A stretch of DNA of 64,000 nt from Metellina segmentata (GCA_947359465.1 OX375873.1:139187916-139251915); one strand, 5' to 3'. Numbered from the stretch's first letter, positions 43,608 to 54,845 are shown. The notes: generated from the sequence alone by a model not told the origin. Translations and numbers: made by a program.

Positions 43608-46600
43608 ATGACCATTAATTTTTTAACTTGGAACTGTCATGGTTTTCGTACACATATCGACGATATTAAATCTCTAATAAATAATTTTAACCCCGTTTGT
43701 CTAGCCCTTCAAGAAACATATTTAGCGCCTAGTAACAAAATAAATGTTAAAAACTATAATTTAATAAGAAATGATTACATTCACGGTGCACGTGCTTCTG
43801 GCGGCGTGGCACTGATGACCTTGCAGAATTTTCCATCCAGAAGAATTTCATTAAATACGAGAATTCAAGCAATAGCCATACAACTTCATATTAAATTTCT
43901 ACTAACAATCTGCTGCATATATCTACCCCCAAATGAAAGCGTTAGCCAACAGGAACTAAATAACTTAATAACTCAACTTCCGTCTCCATACTTCATCATA
44001 GGGGACTTTAATGGACACAACCCTCTTTGGGGAAGTAATGATTTTAACACAAAAGGACATCAAATCGAGAAACTGATGGATGACCATTGTCTTTGTCTTT
44101 TAAATGATTCCAGTCATACGTACTTCCATACTCCGACCCAAACCTTTCACACCCTGGACCTTGCAATATGTTCACCTACATTGCTCCCATTTTGGGACTT
44201 TAAGATTGACAATGATCTGCACAATAGCGATCACTTTCCCATCGTTTTATCATATAATTGCAATGACATTTTATTTCCCAGACTACCTGTGCGTTATATA
44301 TTTGAAAAGGCAGATTGGACTCGATATCAGATTGAATCAAACATTACTGACAACATGGTTAAGATACCTAGCATACATAATGCCGTCGAAATAATTACAA
44401 ACACCTTGATTAAAGCAGCAGATGTGACTATCCCCAAAACATCGGGGAAAATTCCAAAATTATGGAAGCCTTGGTGGAATGAGGCATGCTCACAAGCCTA
44501 TAAATTGCAAAAAAAAGCATGGAACACTTTCAGACGTTATCCCACTACTTCGAATTTGATAGCCTTTAAACGTGCCAAAGCAGAAGCTCGAAAATTAAGG
44601 AGACGAAGGCAAAGAGAATCCTGGCAAGAATTCATCAATTCAATTGAAAGTCGCATATCATCAAAACAGCTGTGGGGCAAAGTTCGAAAAATTACCGGCA
44701 AATATCATAAACCGAATGTATCATTTTTACTTCATAATGGACAAGTCGTTTCAGACGTGAAATCAATTGCAGATACCTTGGGAGAATCCTTTTCTAAGGT
44801 ATCGCATGAGAGCTCTTACCCCCAAGATTTTATTAATTATAAACGACGTGAAGAACGCAAGACTTTAAACTTTCAACCATCGGCTCAAAAAACTTATAAT
44901 CATGATTTTACCATACTTGAACTAAAAACCGCATTAAGAAAATCACACCCAACTTCACCGGGCCCTGATCATATACATCTTGACATGTTGACCCATCTCA
45001 ATGAAGATTCATTACGAAATATTTTACTTCTTTATAATAGAATTTGGACGGAGCAGGTTTTTCCGAAAACCTGGCATAAAGCTATAATTATTCCAATACC
45101 AAAACCTGGGAAGGACCCTCAAAGCCCTAATAATTATCGACCCATTGCCTTGACAAGTTGCTTTTGCAAGGTAATGGAAAGAATGGTGAATGCTCGTTTG
45201 ATACATGTTCTTGAATCTGGAAAACATTTATCGGAATTTCAAAGCGGATTCCGTTTTGGACGAAGCACCAACGATAATGCCTTAATGCTGGAATCCTCTA
45301 TCAGAGAGGCTTTCGTCACAAAAAAGCACCTAGTATCTGTATTCTTCGATATGGAGAAAGCTTATGATAGGACTTGGCGATATGGCATAATGCGGGACTT
45401 ATACGAAATGGGCCTTCGGGGAAATCTCCCACTATTTATTCAAAACTTTTTATTGACAAGGACCTTTAGCGTTCGCATTAATAATATTTTATCGGATGAC
45501 TTTCCACAGGAAGAGGGTGTTCCCCAAGGAAGCGTTCTAAGCGTGATACTTTTTATTATTAAAATCAACGGTATTATTAAACAACTTCCTCCATATGTGC
45601 ATGGAACGCTTTTTGTAGACGATTTTCAAATATTCTGTTCTGGAATCAACATACCTTTTATTGAAAGACAACTCCAAACGGCTATTAGAACTGTAAGTAA
45701 GTGGGCTAATGAAAATGGTTTTGTTTTTTCTTCGCAAAAGACTGTATGTGTTCATTTTACTAGAAGACGCGGACTTTTTCCTGATCCAGAACTTTTACTT
45801 GACGAAACTGTTATTCCAGTAGTTCCAGAAACCAAATTTTTGGGTATTATTTTTGACTCGAAGTTATCTTTTCGATCTCACATCAAAGTATTGAAACGAA
45901 AATGTAACCAATCATTGAACATTTTAAAGGTTTTATGTAACTCTACTTGGGGAGCTGATTTTACTTCTATTTTAAAAATTTACAAGGCAGTTGTTCGATC
46001 GAAACTTGATTATGGGAGTGTAATATATGGATCTGCTGCTAAATCTGTTCTTCAAGCTCTGGATACTATTCACCACCAAGGCCTTCGATTGTCTCTCGGT
46101 GCTTTCCGCACTTCTCCAGTCCAGAGTTTATATATAATGACAGGCGAGCCGGGTTTAAGATTTCGACGTGATAAACTTACTTTAAAATACTATTTTAAGA
46201 TTAAAGCCAACCCTTTCCATCCATTGCATAATAGAGTAACTAACCCTAAATTTGGAAGTCATTACTCATTAAAACCTTCATTCATACCATCATTTGGTTT
46301 TAGAGTTCGAACTATAATGAATTCTTTAAACGTTGACGATCTGGGAATTTTTCCTAGAGAAAACGAACCTCCACCTTGGAATGATAAAAATTTACTTACC
46401 ATGAATGATTTTTCACATTTTAACAAATCATCAACCCCTGATACCATATATTTACAATTATTTCATTCCCATAGAAACAAATATTCATCTTTTAAAACAG
46501 TTTTTACTGATGGATCTAAGAACGGGACAAATGTTGGAGCCGCGGCTGTTTTTGAGCATACAACCATTGCCAGAAAATTGCATGGTTGCTGCAGCGTCTT

Positions 46601-47294
46601 TACTTCAGAAATCTACGCAATAATTTTAGCTTTAAAAACAATTTCTACACACACTAATAAAAACTGGATATTGTATACCGATTCTAAAAGCAGCATCGAA
46701 TCCTTATTAAACTATACAAATAAAAGTCATCCCTTGGTTTTAAAAGCAATGAATTTGTTCTTAACATTAACAGAAAACGACTTTCAGATATTCTTTTGTT
46801 GGATCCCTGGGCATGTAGGAATCCGGGGCAATGAGAAAGCTGATTTGGCAGCCAAAAACGCAACATCAATTATAAATGCTAATGTCCCGATTGACGACAT
46901 TGATAGAGTTTTAGTCCATGCCTTAAATTCATCTTGGCAAACCACATGGGATTTAGAAAATCATAATAAACTTCATGATATTCAACCATCTATAAAGGGA
47001 TTCAGCAAAACAAACTTAAATAGAAATCATCACGTAAAACTAACAAGGCTCCGAATTGGACATTCCTTTTTTACCCATAGACATTTACTGCTGGGAGAAC
47101 CTGCTCCTTCATGCTCATCATGCAATAGTCTTTTTTCCATAAAGCACATCTTGACAGAATGCCCAAATTTTAATTATCACAGACTAAACAGATTTAGTAG
47201 CTCCCGTATTAGCTTAACAGACTTGTTGATGGACCCATATCATAAGAATTTATTTTTATTTCTTACTGACATTGGTTTCTTAAACTATATTTAG
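43608..47294 (+). CDS. LINE ORF2, endonuclease-reverse transcriptase-RNase H
   Basis: 1,228 codons from the ATG at 43608; the frame is open back to an ATG at 43467, overlapping ORF1. The APE-type endonuclease starts LTWNCHG, with DFNGHNPLWG and SDHFPI motifs, and nicks the target DNA. The reverse transcriptase has NYRPIALTS, FFDMEKAYDR (first catalytic Asp), PQGSVLS, and the catalytic box FVDD at 45612-45623, a variant of Y/FADD. RNase H follows from about 46505 (FTDGSKNG, SEIYAI, YTDSKSS, GHVGIRGNEKAD). A Cys/His tail (CSSCNSLFSIKHILTEC) and a typical LFLFLTDIGF end close the protein. No stop or frameshift is seen, so it could encode an active enzyme; expression is unproven. Confidence 0.92.
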   Translation: MTINFLTWNCHGFRTHIDDIKSLINNFNPVCLALQETYLAPSNKINVKNYNLIRNDYIHGARASGGVALMTLQNFPSRRISLNTRIQAIAIQLHIKFLLTICCIYLPPNESVSQQELNNLITQLPSPYFIIGDFNGHNPLWGSNDFNTKGHQIEKLMDDHCLCLLNDSSHTYFHTPTQTFHTLDLAICSPTLLPFWDFKIDNDLHNSDHFPIVLSYNCNDILFPRLPVRYIFEKADWTRYQIESNITDNMVKIPSIHNAVEIITNTLIKAADVTIPKTSGKIPKLWKPWWNEACSQAYKLQKKAWNTFRRYPTTSNLIAFKRAKAEARKLRRRRQRESWQEFINSIESRISSKQLWGKVRKITGKYHKPNVSFLLHNGQVVSDVKSIADTLGESFSKVSHESSYPQDFINYKRREERKTLNFQPSAQKTYNHDFTILELKTALRKSHPTSPGPDHIHLDMLTHLNEDSLRNILLLYNRIWTEQVFPKTWHKAIIIPIPKPGKDPQSPNNYRPIALTSCFCKVMERMVNARLIHVLESGKHLSEFQSGFRFGRSTNDNALMLESSIREAFVTKKHLVSVFFDMEKAYDRTWRYGIMRDLYEMGLRGNLPLFIQNFLLTRTFSVRINNILSDDFPQEEGVPQGSVLSVILFIIKINGIIKQLPPYVHGTLFVDDFQIFCSGINIPFIERQLQTAIRTVSKWANENGFVFSSQKTVCVHFTRRRGLFPDPELLLDETVIPVVPETKFLGIIFDSKLSFRSHIKVLKRKCNQSLNILKVLCNSTWGADFTSILKIYKAVVRSKLDYGSVIYGSAAKSVLQALDTIHHQGLRLSLGAFRTSPVQSLYIMTGEPGLRFRRDKLTLKYYFKIKANPFHPLHNRVTNPKFGSHYSLKPSFIPSFGFRVRTIMNSLNVDDLGIFPRENEPPPWNDKNLLTMNDFSHFNKSSTPDTIYLQLFHSHRNKYSSFKTVFTDGSKNGTNVGAAAVFEHTTIARKLHGCCSVFTSEIYAIILALKTISTHTNKNWILYTDSKSSIESLLNYTNKSHPLVLKAMNLFLTLTENDFQIFFCWIPGHVGIRGNEKADLAAKNATSIINANVPIDDIDRVLVHALNSSWQTTWDLENHNKLHDIQPSIKGFSKTNLNRNHHVKLTRLRIGHSFFTHRHLLLGEPAPSCSSCNSLFSIKHILTECPNFNYHRLNRFSSSRISLTDLLMDPYHKNLFLFLTDIGFLNYI

Positions 47295-47466
47295 TTTTCA
47301 TATCGACTATAACTCATTCACAATTGTACTGAATTCTATTACATGGATTTTTAACTCGTTCTGATTAACAACTAATAACGAACTAGTTATTGTTTGGCGC
47401 AGCATGGCCAAATCTGGCCCTTGTGCCATAAAAAACCAACCAACCAACCAACCAACCACTTTTAGT

Positions 47467-47745
47467 TTCTATTATAGTGTTTTAATTGATTGATTCTATC
47501 AACTAAATTGTTAATTGTTTGAATGTATAAAATTGATTCTTTAGATATCGAAACATAAATAAATAACATTATGTTAATTTACTTAATTGTAATAATATTT
47601 TTAACCGTTTGATTCTTTCTATTGTAGTTTTTTAATTCATTGATGATTGATTCTATCAACTAAATTGTTAATTGTTTGAATGTATTAAATGGATTCTTTA
47701 GATATCGAAACATAAATAAATAACATTATTTTAATTTAAGCGTAC
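47467..47745. repeat. tandem duplication, 150-base offset
   Basis: 'ttctattatagtgttttaat...gattgattctatcaactaaa' starting at 47467 recurs at 47617 and both copies run on through 'gatatcgaaacataaataaa'. It lies right after the LINE and was probably the target region. Confidence 0.8.
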
Positions 47746-47794
47746 AGAAACGTTGCCGTTGTACCAGAAAAGATCTTATTTGCCCTTCAACGAG

Positions 47795-47925
47795 ATGTGC
47801 AGATTATCTAAGTAATTTGAGAAAAGAAACATTTTTCGGCACTTTAACGGAGAACCCTAGTTAATTTGCACATTACTTAGATAATCTGTAGAATAGCTGA
47901 TTTTTGCACTTTAGCGGTAAGATGT
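47795..47925. repeat. inverted repeat, possible MITE remnant
   Basis: 'cagattatctaagtaat' at 47799 is answered by 'attacttagataatctg' near 47872. The flanking 'gcactttagcggtaa' resembles 36047-36100 (accgctaaagc...gtgcatattac...aatctgcagatt) near the left end of the long-TIR element. Confidence 0.5.
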
Positions 47926-47926
47926 A

Positions 47927-48479
47927 CACTACCCTATAATAATAAACCGGACAGCAAGATGTGAAGGTATAAGGGAAAGAATATATGCTTTAAAAGGCGG
48001 ATGGTCCCCACGTACTTGCAATTACACTAGCAAACCTTATGGGCATACATTTAACAAGGTTTTGATACACAGGTATGGATATTTGCGTCCATTCCTGCTA
48101 CAAGAATGCCGCCAGCTCAGCTGTAGATTTCGGACGCGGTTCCCTGGTCTGTAAGCGTCGCTCTAACGTGTACCACACGTGTTCTATGGGGTTCAGGTCG
48201 GGACTCTGGGCAAGCGAGGGAAGTTGTTTTACATCCATATCTCGATACCACTGCTTGACAGAGGCTGCCACATGATATGGAGTGTTGTCGTCCTGGGCGT
48301 AAAATTGCCTGAGCGTTGGAAGAACCTGATTGTCCAAAATGTTCATGTAGGCGTCGACGTTCAATTGACCAGGAACAACACGCAAAGGTCCCAGGTCATA
48401 CCACGAAAAACACCCCCCAAACAAATAGTCAGATTTTGTGCGAATCCGCTGTCGTCCGGTCCATTATTGTAGGGTAGTG
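47927..48479 (-). mobile_element. Tc1-like element, internally deleted, both ends kept
   Basis: A 553-base element with ends CACTACCCTATAATAATAAA (left) and, inverted at the right, cattattgtagggtagtg. TA flanks both sides (47925-47926 and 48480-48481). It keeps only the second half of a transposase on the minus strand, so it is a non-autonomous deletion derivative. The family is the same as at 55740-56216. Confidence 0.85.
48010..48424 (-). pseudogene. Tc1-like transposase, C-terminal part
   Basis: The minus-strand frame includes the second catalytic Asp in AQDDNTPYH and the third residue, E, in SPDLNPIEHVWYTLERRL. The DNA-binding domain and first Asp are missing through the internal deletion. 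The matching downstream end continues to about 48010. Non-functional. Confidence 0.8.
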
Positions 48480-48534
48480 TAGTGCAAAGTGAATCCCGTG
48501 TGGGTTTCGGCAGCCAGGTCTAAAGAGTAACATT

Positions 48535-48805
48535 TTAGTTAATGGAGGGTTGCGAGTTCGAATCCAGCCAAAAACCGTCGTGTACATAGGGGGCAATGCA
48601 TGTTAATTTTGTCGTGGCCTCAAATGTCCTGACGTTGGCGTGGTGTGGAAGTGGCGTGCCAGCTCAAGTGTGACCTCGTCGTCTGACCCTGGTTCAAAAT
48701 AACGCGGTGTTGTCCTCGTACCTTTCCCTTCGGGGGTCGATCCCGCACCACCGTCGCTAATAACCCCATAGGTTGCTCCAGTGCAATGTTAAGTACCTAG
48801 TACCT
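48535..48805 (+). mobile_element. tRNA-derived SINE, head type 2, 5'-truncated
   Basis: Begins inside the head ('ggagggttgcgagttcgaatcc', an intact B box). Body 'ccgtcgtgtacatagg', 'gtcgtggcctcaaatgtcc', 'gttggcgtggtgtggaagtg', 'gtgacctcgtcgtctgacc', tail 'ataaccccataggttgctcc'. Confidence 0.78.
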
Positions 48806-48854
48806 ACATAACGTCCGGTTTGTTTGTTTATCCTGAAAATCCTTCCCACACCTC

Positions 48855-48948
48855 CGGTTCTCCAGCTTCGTGTTTGATCCTGGACCGTCGCCAATATCCC
48901 ATTGTTTCAGCGCGACGTTAATTAAAATACCTACCTGCCTGTGTTGTG
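48855..48948 (+). mobile_element. SINE tail fragment
   Basis: 'gtttgatcctggaccgtcgc', 'caatatcccattgtttcagc' and 'gcgacgttaattaaaatacc' followed by TACC/TGCC units, the characteristic 3' end of the SINE. Confidence 0.7.
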
Positions 48949-49237
48949 TCAAGTTAATGGAAAGTGGTGATCCCAATTCCGCCCTTGTGTCATGATAAAT
49001 AAGGCATCTCTTATAACAATCTTCCAACTGGCAGAGTATTAGTAAAAAAAACCAATGAATTCATTATTTATCCTGCAGTAGATGAACTAATATTTATCCA
49101 TTAAACTCAAAACTCAGTTTCATATAAGGCCAATATTTCACGTGTGTGTTTCGGCTTATCAGTTCGTCATCATTATTCTAATTATTGCCTTTTCACTGAG
49201 TGATTATTTAATCTGCGCTACCATAAATTCTTTAGAC

Positions 49238-51713
49238 CAGTGCTACCCAATCTTTTTATCGCCGCGGACCGGTCAACGTTTGATAATTTTACGACGGCCC
49301 GCTAAGGGAAGGGGGGGACGTTGATTGTTTATATTTTAGATTGTTTTGATTTAATAATTTTAATTTAATTGTATTTAAACATGCCTTCAAAATAAAATAC
49401 AGTTACACCAAAAAATGATTATAAAGTGATTTAACATTTTAACTCACTAGAACGCTAAATCAATGAGAACTCTGAACTCGTTTCTTTGCAACCAGACGGT
49501 TTCATCTGGGGATAATAGGAGACAATGACACCCGAAGTGTGTTGCTAATGTACAGTTTATTCCGTTGTTTTGTTTTGGTTGCTGTCAGTGCAGAAAACCA
49601 GATAGGTTGTCGGAAATAGCAATAGAGATTTAAGTGCTGTGGTGGCAATCTCAGGTATTCCGCCATGACTTTAATCCAGAACACCGGCAAAGTTGTTGTC
49701 TCAAACGTAGTTTTAAGGCCGCTGTCATTTGCAATCTCCAGCAGTTGATCTCCTACTTGCACATACATGTTAGATTCGCCTGATTTGTTGACAAATGGGT
49801 CGCGGATCGATTCCTTACCAGTTCGTGAGTCTTTAGTGGTCGGGAAGTAGCGCTCGAACTCTTTTAAAAGCAAAGACAGGTGATCGTGCACCAACTGGGA
49901 GAATGAATGTTCAGACTCAGTCTAGCCTAAAATCTCCGCTAATGTCTGAAACATGTCCAAAATGCGTCTGTTCACGCTCTGTCCACGCCTCTCCTACAAC
50001 TTCAGTTTGGCTTTAAATGCATCTACTTTGTCTTCCAACTTGAAAACAGTTGTTATTTCCCCCTGAATACACAAATTAAGTTCATTGAGCAGGCTGAATA
50101 TCTCACACAGGTAAGCCAGTTTTGAGACCCATACCTTGTCACTGAAATGTGCTGCCAGCGGTGACTTCTTTACTGAGAGAAATCTTAAAATAGCTCTCAT
50201 AACTCAAATACTCTGATTAGCGATTTTCCTCTGGATAATCATCTTATTTCTGTGTATAAGAGAAGGCATCTGCACTCTGCGTCCATCTCCTCACAAAGCC
50301 GCTCAGACAGGCGCGAGTTAAAGGCGTGTGCTTTCATGTGGTTAATAACTTTAACGACATCAATCAATACGCTGTTACATTCCGGTGACATTTTTCGGAT
50401 TGCCAGCATTTCCCTGTGAATGATACAATGCGTAGATTCACTCTCAGGTGCAACCTCCTTAATCCGAGCAGTTAAACCAGACAGTCGTCCGGTCATGGCA
50501 GCAGCTCCGTCAGTGCATATGCCGACACAAAAGAACCGTTTTAGTTGTCCTGATTATAACAATCCAGTGACTTGAACAATTCTGCTCCTGTGGTGTTGGT
50601 TGGCAAAGATAGTGCACATAACAAATTCTCATGCACATCCTCCTGATATACATATCGCATATAAACAAGTAGTATTGCCTTGTAGTCGATATCTGTAGAT
50701 TCGTCAACCTGGAGTGTGTACCACGGTGATATATTAATCCTCTCCAACAATTGTGTCTCAATGTCCGGCTATTTCCTCAATACGCCTAGTCACGGTGCTA
50801 GCCTACAAAGGCACATGTGCTATCTTTTCCACAGCAGCCTCTCCTAGAAGTTCACGGCAAATGTCTTTAGTGGACGGCAAGATAAATTATTCAACGACAG
50901 TTAATGGCTTTTTAGCATTAGCAATACGGTTATCCACCAAATATGATGCTCTCAGTGCATTCTCCTTTATTGATGTGGTGGCCCTCATAAATTTCTTTTG
51001 CCCTTTATGTTCCCGTTTTTTGAATTCAAAATACTCCAGCGGCTTGTCTTTTAATCCGGGGTGCTGGGTGTTCAAGTGGCGAAGCAGTTTTGAAGGTTGC
51101 ATTGCCTCATTAGAGAACTGGTCGCCGCAAACTATGCAGAGTGGTTTTGGTGTGTGGGAATCACCTGTCCCGATAAATCGATATTTCAAGTAGGACTCAC
51201 GGTATTGTCTGTCAAAAGTTACATGCTTCTTTGATGTTGAAGGCTCTTCTTCTGTCTCTTCACTGGGACTTTTCTTTTTCTCGAGGAAACTTTCTAACAA
51301 CATCTGTTTCGTACTCATTTTTGCTAATTTGTGGGTTAAATTTGAGCAAACACAATATACACGTACACCAAGCACTGTTGAACATGAGAAAGTATCTGTG
51401 AACAGAGAGAAGAGCGATACACACCTTTTATTTACCACAGCTACAACGCCACTACCTCTTGCAGCCGCTCAGCTCCAGACGTCAACTAAAACCGCCAAGA
51501 TATCACGATATTTTGCGCATGCGCGTTATTGGTGCGGCTTTAGGTGACGTCTCTCCGCTCCCGGTCAACCTATCGCCAATGAAAAGTCGCAAAAACCCGA
51601 GAGAAATACACCACAGTAAAAAAAATGGAAATAATTTAATGTACCTTGGTCGGCCCGGTACCATTTGATCTACGGACCGGTACCGGTCCGCGACCCGGGG
51701 TTGGGGACCACTG
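49238..51713 (-). mobile_element. second hAT superfamily transposon, complete ends, decayed
   Basis: 2,476 bases. The left terminus is CAGTGCTACCCAATCTTTTT; the right terminus, complemented, is CAGTGGTCCCCAACCCCGGG. Subterminal 'cgcggaccggt' segments face each other at both ends. The 8-base flanks CTTTAGAC and CCTTAGAA match at 6 of 8 positions, a decayed hAT-type duplication. It encodes a ZBED/Charlie-like transposase on the minus strand and lies in the large guanylyl cyclase intron. Confidence 0.85.
49502..51318 (-). pseudogene. hAT (Charlie/ZBED-like) transposase, disrupted
   Basis: The likely start is the ATG at 51318 (MSTKQMLLESFLEKK). A BED-type zinc finger follows (CIVCGDQFSNEAM, then LLRHLNTQHPGL). 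The frame stops at 50887 where a codon for the following ILP/STKDICRELLGEAA segment has been lost. Later fragments continue in other frames: the RNase H-fold start WYTLQVDESTDI near 50700, SLPTNTTGAELFKSLDCY near 50590, an ESTHCIIHREML block near 50430 typical of these proteins, and further pieces at 50200-49994 and 49894-49502. Several stops and shifts make it non-functional. The family resembles ZBED5/FAM200-like host genes, which are themselves derived from hAT elements. Confidence 0.82.
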
Positions 51714-53589
51714 CCTTAGAATAACTAATACTGGCATGCTTTGTGGTCTATGCTATCATTAATACTTTTAACTGTAGAATTCAAAACGGCCACTGCTTAA
51801 GGGGACAGTAGTAGGCTTCTAAATTAGACAAAATCGATTAATTTTAGAGTTAAAAAAATTTTGTTGTCAAACTTTATGGATAGCAAAAAATAATTTCTCA
51901 ATTCAGATCACTTTTAATGGAGTTACACATCAAAGAAATAGCAGATTAATATGTCTACTATAAATGCGCGTTTCTGAATGATCGAAATTTCTTGATATTC
52001 TGAACTCAAATTGTTCCCGGCGCATCTCGATTTACTTGAAATGGTTTCGGAGGTAATCTTTTATATCTATTGCATACATTTAAATACAAATGAAAAATTC
52101 AAAATTGTGAAATTTCGGTTTAAAATGTTACTAAGTTGTTAATCAATTTTTGCCTTTTTACGTTAGTTTGGATGTTTTATTATATTTTAGATTCATAATG
52201 GAGCGATGCCAAATGGAGTTCATGCCAGCTATATAAAAATCGAATCTGACGACGAGGCACAACATTTATTGACAGGAAACGAAAACGGTATACATCTCCA
52301 AACGAACAGCAGAACGATTTCACTCTCTCGATTCAAAACATTAACGACGCACTCGCTTTCAGACGGAACAGAAAACAGGCGCTAGCACTTGCGCAGAAGT
52401 GAGCATGAACACGTGTCTTTGGAAACAGCCGATAAATAGTTCCTCTTTCGAATTGGGGAGGAGAGAAGAAAAACACAGGTGTGTTCTGTTACATATGTGA
52501 CTTAAAATGTCGGCAATCCATGGAACTCTTGCGCATCAAACATTTCAATTTTTGCTAATTTAGCAAAATGTTCGATCTTTACGCTGCGTTACGATTTTTT
52601 TCAATCGTCTTACAGAACAGCTCTTTCGCCTGCATGTGTGTCCCAATACTTCATTTCCTAAATCGAACCTTGAGTGGCACACATTTACAACTGACGCTTT
52701 CTTTTCATAGTAGTGTGTCGTTTGGCGTGATATTCTGACTTTCACACCTCACGGTTGACAAGGTAGGATATCGAACAATAGGAGGAATCCTCTAGAAGGT
52801 CAGTCGCTGACAGCTCGTAAATGGTGAACGATACCAGCGGTCATTATGCCGATGGTGTAAACGAAATTTTAGTGGCAACAATTGTCTATCTGCCGCAGAG
52901 AGAGCGTAAAGGTTAAAAAAAAAAAACCTCCTGAAAGGCACTATTTTTGGACCAAATTTTATCCATAGGCTTTCGTTTTGAAACCAATCTTCCAATTTTA
53001 TAGCAATAGGATAACTGCAAAGATTGTTTAAAAATTGTACCCTTAAGGAAATCACTAAAAGAGATCGTCTTAAATATAGAGAAAAATGTGGAAGATTTTG
53101 TCTGGAGCCCAAATTCTTTTCCCGATCGTTTCTCCGATAAACCAGGGCCCCAACTGTCTAAATCAATATCTTTTGTATAGCATTGAAAATAATCAGAGAG
53201 GTTTCTAGAGACTTCACGTGAAATAGAAATCTACAATTCCTCAAAAGTGTAGGGATTTCTATTCATGTGAAAGGAATATGTAAACCTCTGATTATCAGTA
53301 CAACAGAATTAATACTATACACAGAGGAAAAAACTTCTTTATAAAAATGGGCCTTCAAAGCTCTTATCTTTAAATTTAAAGGGTACATAAAACAAAGTGC
53401 TGAAAGAAGAAAGGTAATACTTAAGCAATATTTACTAAAAGCTATTAGCCATGAAGCTACTATTTATGGAATTGTTTAATGGTTTTCCGCCCAATTGTTT
53501 TCGGAAAATCGCTTGGGAATCAAATTTAAATTATTGCTACATTGGCTATGTAAATGAAACTGTTTTTGTGTTTGCAAACACAATTACTT

Positions 53590-53590
<1 letters not shown>
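51714..53590. other. intron sequence, no gene recognised
   Basis: AT-rich. An A run lies near 52917-52927. The segment 52797-52850 (gtcagtcgctgacagctcg...atgatcgatac-like) resembles 34975-35040 inverted, so a dispersed repeat is probably present. Confidence 0.45.

Positions 53591-53592
<2 letters not shown>

Positions 53593-53684
<92 letters not shown>
53593..53684. repeat. (TA)n microsatellite, about 92 bases
   Basis: Uninterrupted alternating T and A. Poly-Tyr/Ile frames across it are artefacts. Confidence 0.95.
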
Positions 53685-53685
<1 letters not shown>

Positions 53686-54029
53686 TTATATTTATCCGTA
53701 TGCATTACGTTTTGGATATTCAGTACGTATTACTGTAATTTATATTGCATTTTATAAACTGAATTCATGTTTTCCTTGAATCGAAAGAACATTTTATTTG
53801 TAGATGTAGTTCTGAATTGTAACACTGCATGAGTGTCATGTGAAGTTTTTCGTACAATTTTCCATCAATACAAATCACCAACAACGAGATGATTTAATTG
53901 TATATCTCTATACTCGGATTGGTCCTAGGTCAGATGACGAGGTCAATAACTGAGCTTTTAATGGCGTACTACTTCACTCGGTTCTATAATTCGAGTTTGG
54001 CTTTATTCTAAAGAATTTAGTTACAATAA

Positions 54030-54658
54030 TCTCTAACATTATAGGAGGAAGTGTTTGTATGTTTGTTTTTTTCGAGGGCACAAAATCCTGACGATTCTAT
54101 GGCACTTACAGCAATGAGATTTGGCACACAGATAGTCCAAATTTTTTGCATACATATATTGGGTCGCGGCAAAATTTTAAAATTTAATCTAGAAGATTTT
54201 TAAATGAATTTAATAGTTTTATTCTATTTCTGGTTCTTTGTCCGGACGAAAGAAGAATAACCCCAATCTTAACTTTTTTACCAACGTGACCTTGCAATCA
54301 GCTTTGGAACCTTTAAAGCTTTTTTTCATCGCGGTAAAAGCTCAGAATTTTTTTATTTTTTATTTTCCGCTTTGATTTTGCGCGGAGGAGGAGCCCTTCG
54401 CATTAATAAAAAGAAACAGATTACATTTCCAGTCTCATTCTATTTCCGCTTCCATTCTCAATTACAATGAGAGCAAGAAATAAAAAGCATATTGACGGAT
54501 TGTTAAGTTTTTTTTTCGTAAAATCGGAATCGCTTAAGATAGATTAAAAATTTCAACGGATTTGAAACCTGCGGAAAATTTTACTCCAGATTAATACCTT
54601 ACATCACGGCGTTGCCCGTGGTGTTGGTTCGAGCACGGGATAGCCACGCAGTGGCTAG
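54030..54658 (+). mobile_element. Helitron-like non-autonomous element, complete (best copy)
   Basis: 629 bases. Preceded by A, it starts TCTCTAACATTATAGGAGG, passes through 'tcctgacgattctatggcac', 'agcaatgagatttggcacac', 'aatttaatctagaag', 'ttcaacggatttgaaacc' and 'aattttactccagattaat'. It ends with 'cacggcgttgcccgtg' (hairpin), 'tagccacgcagtggcta' (hairpin) and CTAG, followed by T. A|TC...CTAG|T is the canonical Helitron insertion pattern. It lacks a Rep/helicase gene. Confidence 0.8.
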
Positions 54659-54711
54659 TATTAAATACGGCTCACCGTCCTTTGTTTTTTATTAAAATGG
54701 CGCTAGGCTAG

Positions 54712-54845
54712 GGAGTGTAATTTACTTCGCACTGGAGCTACACAGCGGGCTATTGGCGACAGTTCTGGATAAATCCCGAGGGAAAATAATATTCGAGGAC
54801 AATATCTTGTAATTTTGAACCAGTCAGATGACGAGGTCGGCATCA
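54712..54845 (-). mobile_element. SINE, distal half
   Basis: 'aatttacttcgcactggagctacacagcgggctattggcg', 'acaatatcttgtaattttgaacc' and 'gtcagatgacgaggtcggcatc' match the tail half on the minus strand. Confidence 0.7.

Larger units (their letters stand above)
41387..47455 (+). mobile_element. full-length non-LTR retrotransposon (I/Jockey-group LINE) with intact ORFs
   Basis: A 6,069-base element flanked by a perfect 13-base duplication. It holds a 5' UTR of about 830 bases, ORF1 (nucleic-acid-binding gag-like), ORF2 (endonuclease, reverse transcriptase, RNase H, CCHC-type tail) and a 3' UTR ending 'ggcgcagcatggcc...gtgccataaaaa' plus (CCAA)n. Presence of RNase H and an APE-type endonuclease places it in the I group of LINEs; Nimb/I-like is my best guess. 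It lies antisense to the guanylyl cyclase gene in its large intron. An intact pair of ORFs and a perfect duplication suggest a recent insertion. Confidence 0.92.

Noticed and set aside
53451..53757. Frames of about 70-95 codons over the (TA)n at 53593-53684
   Set aside because: Product is a Tyr-Ile repeat, an artefact of the microsatellite.
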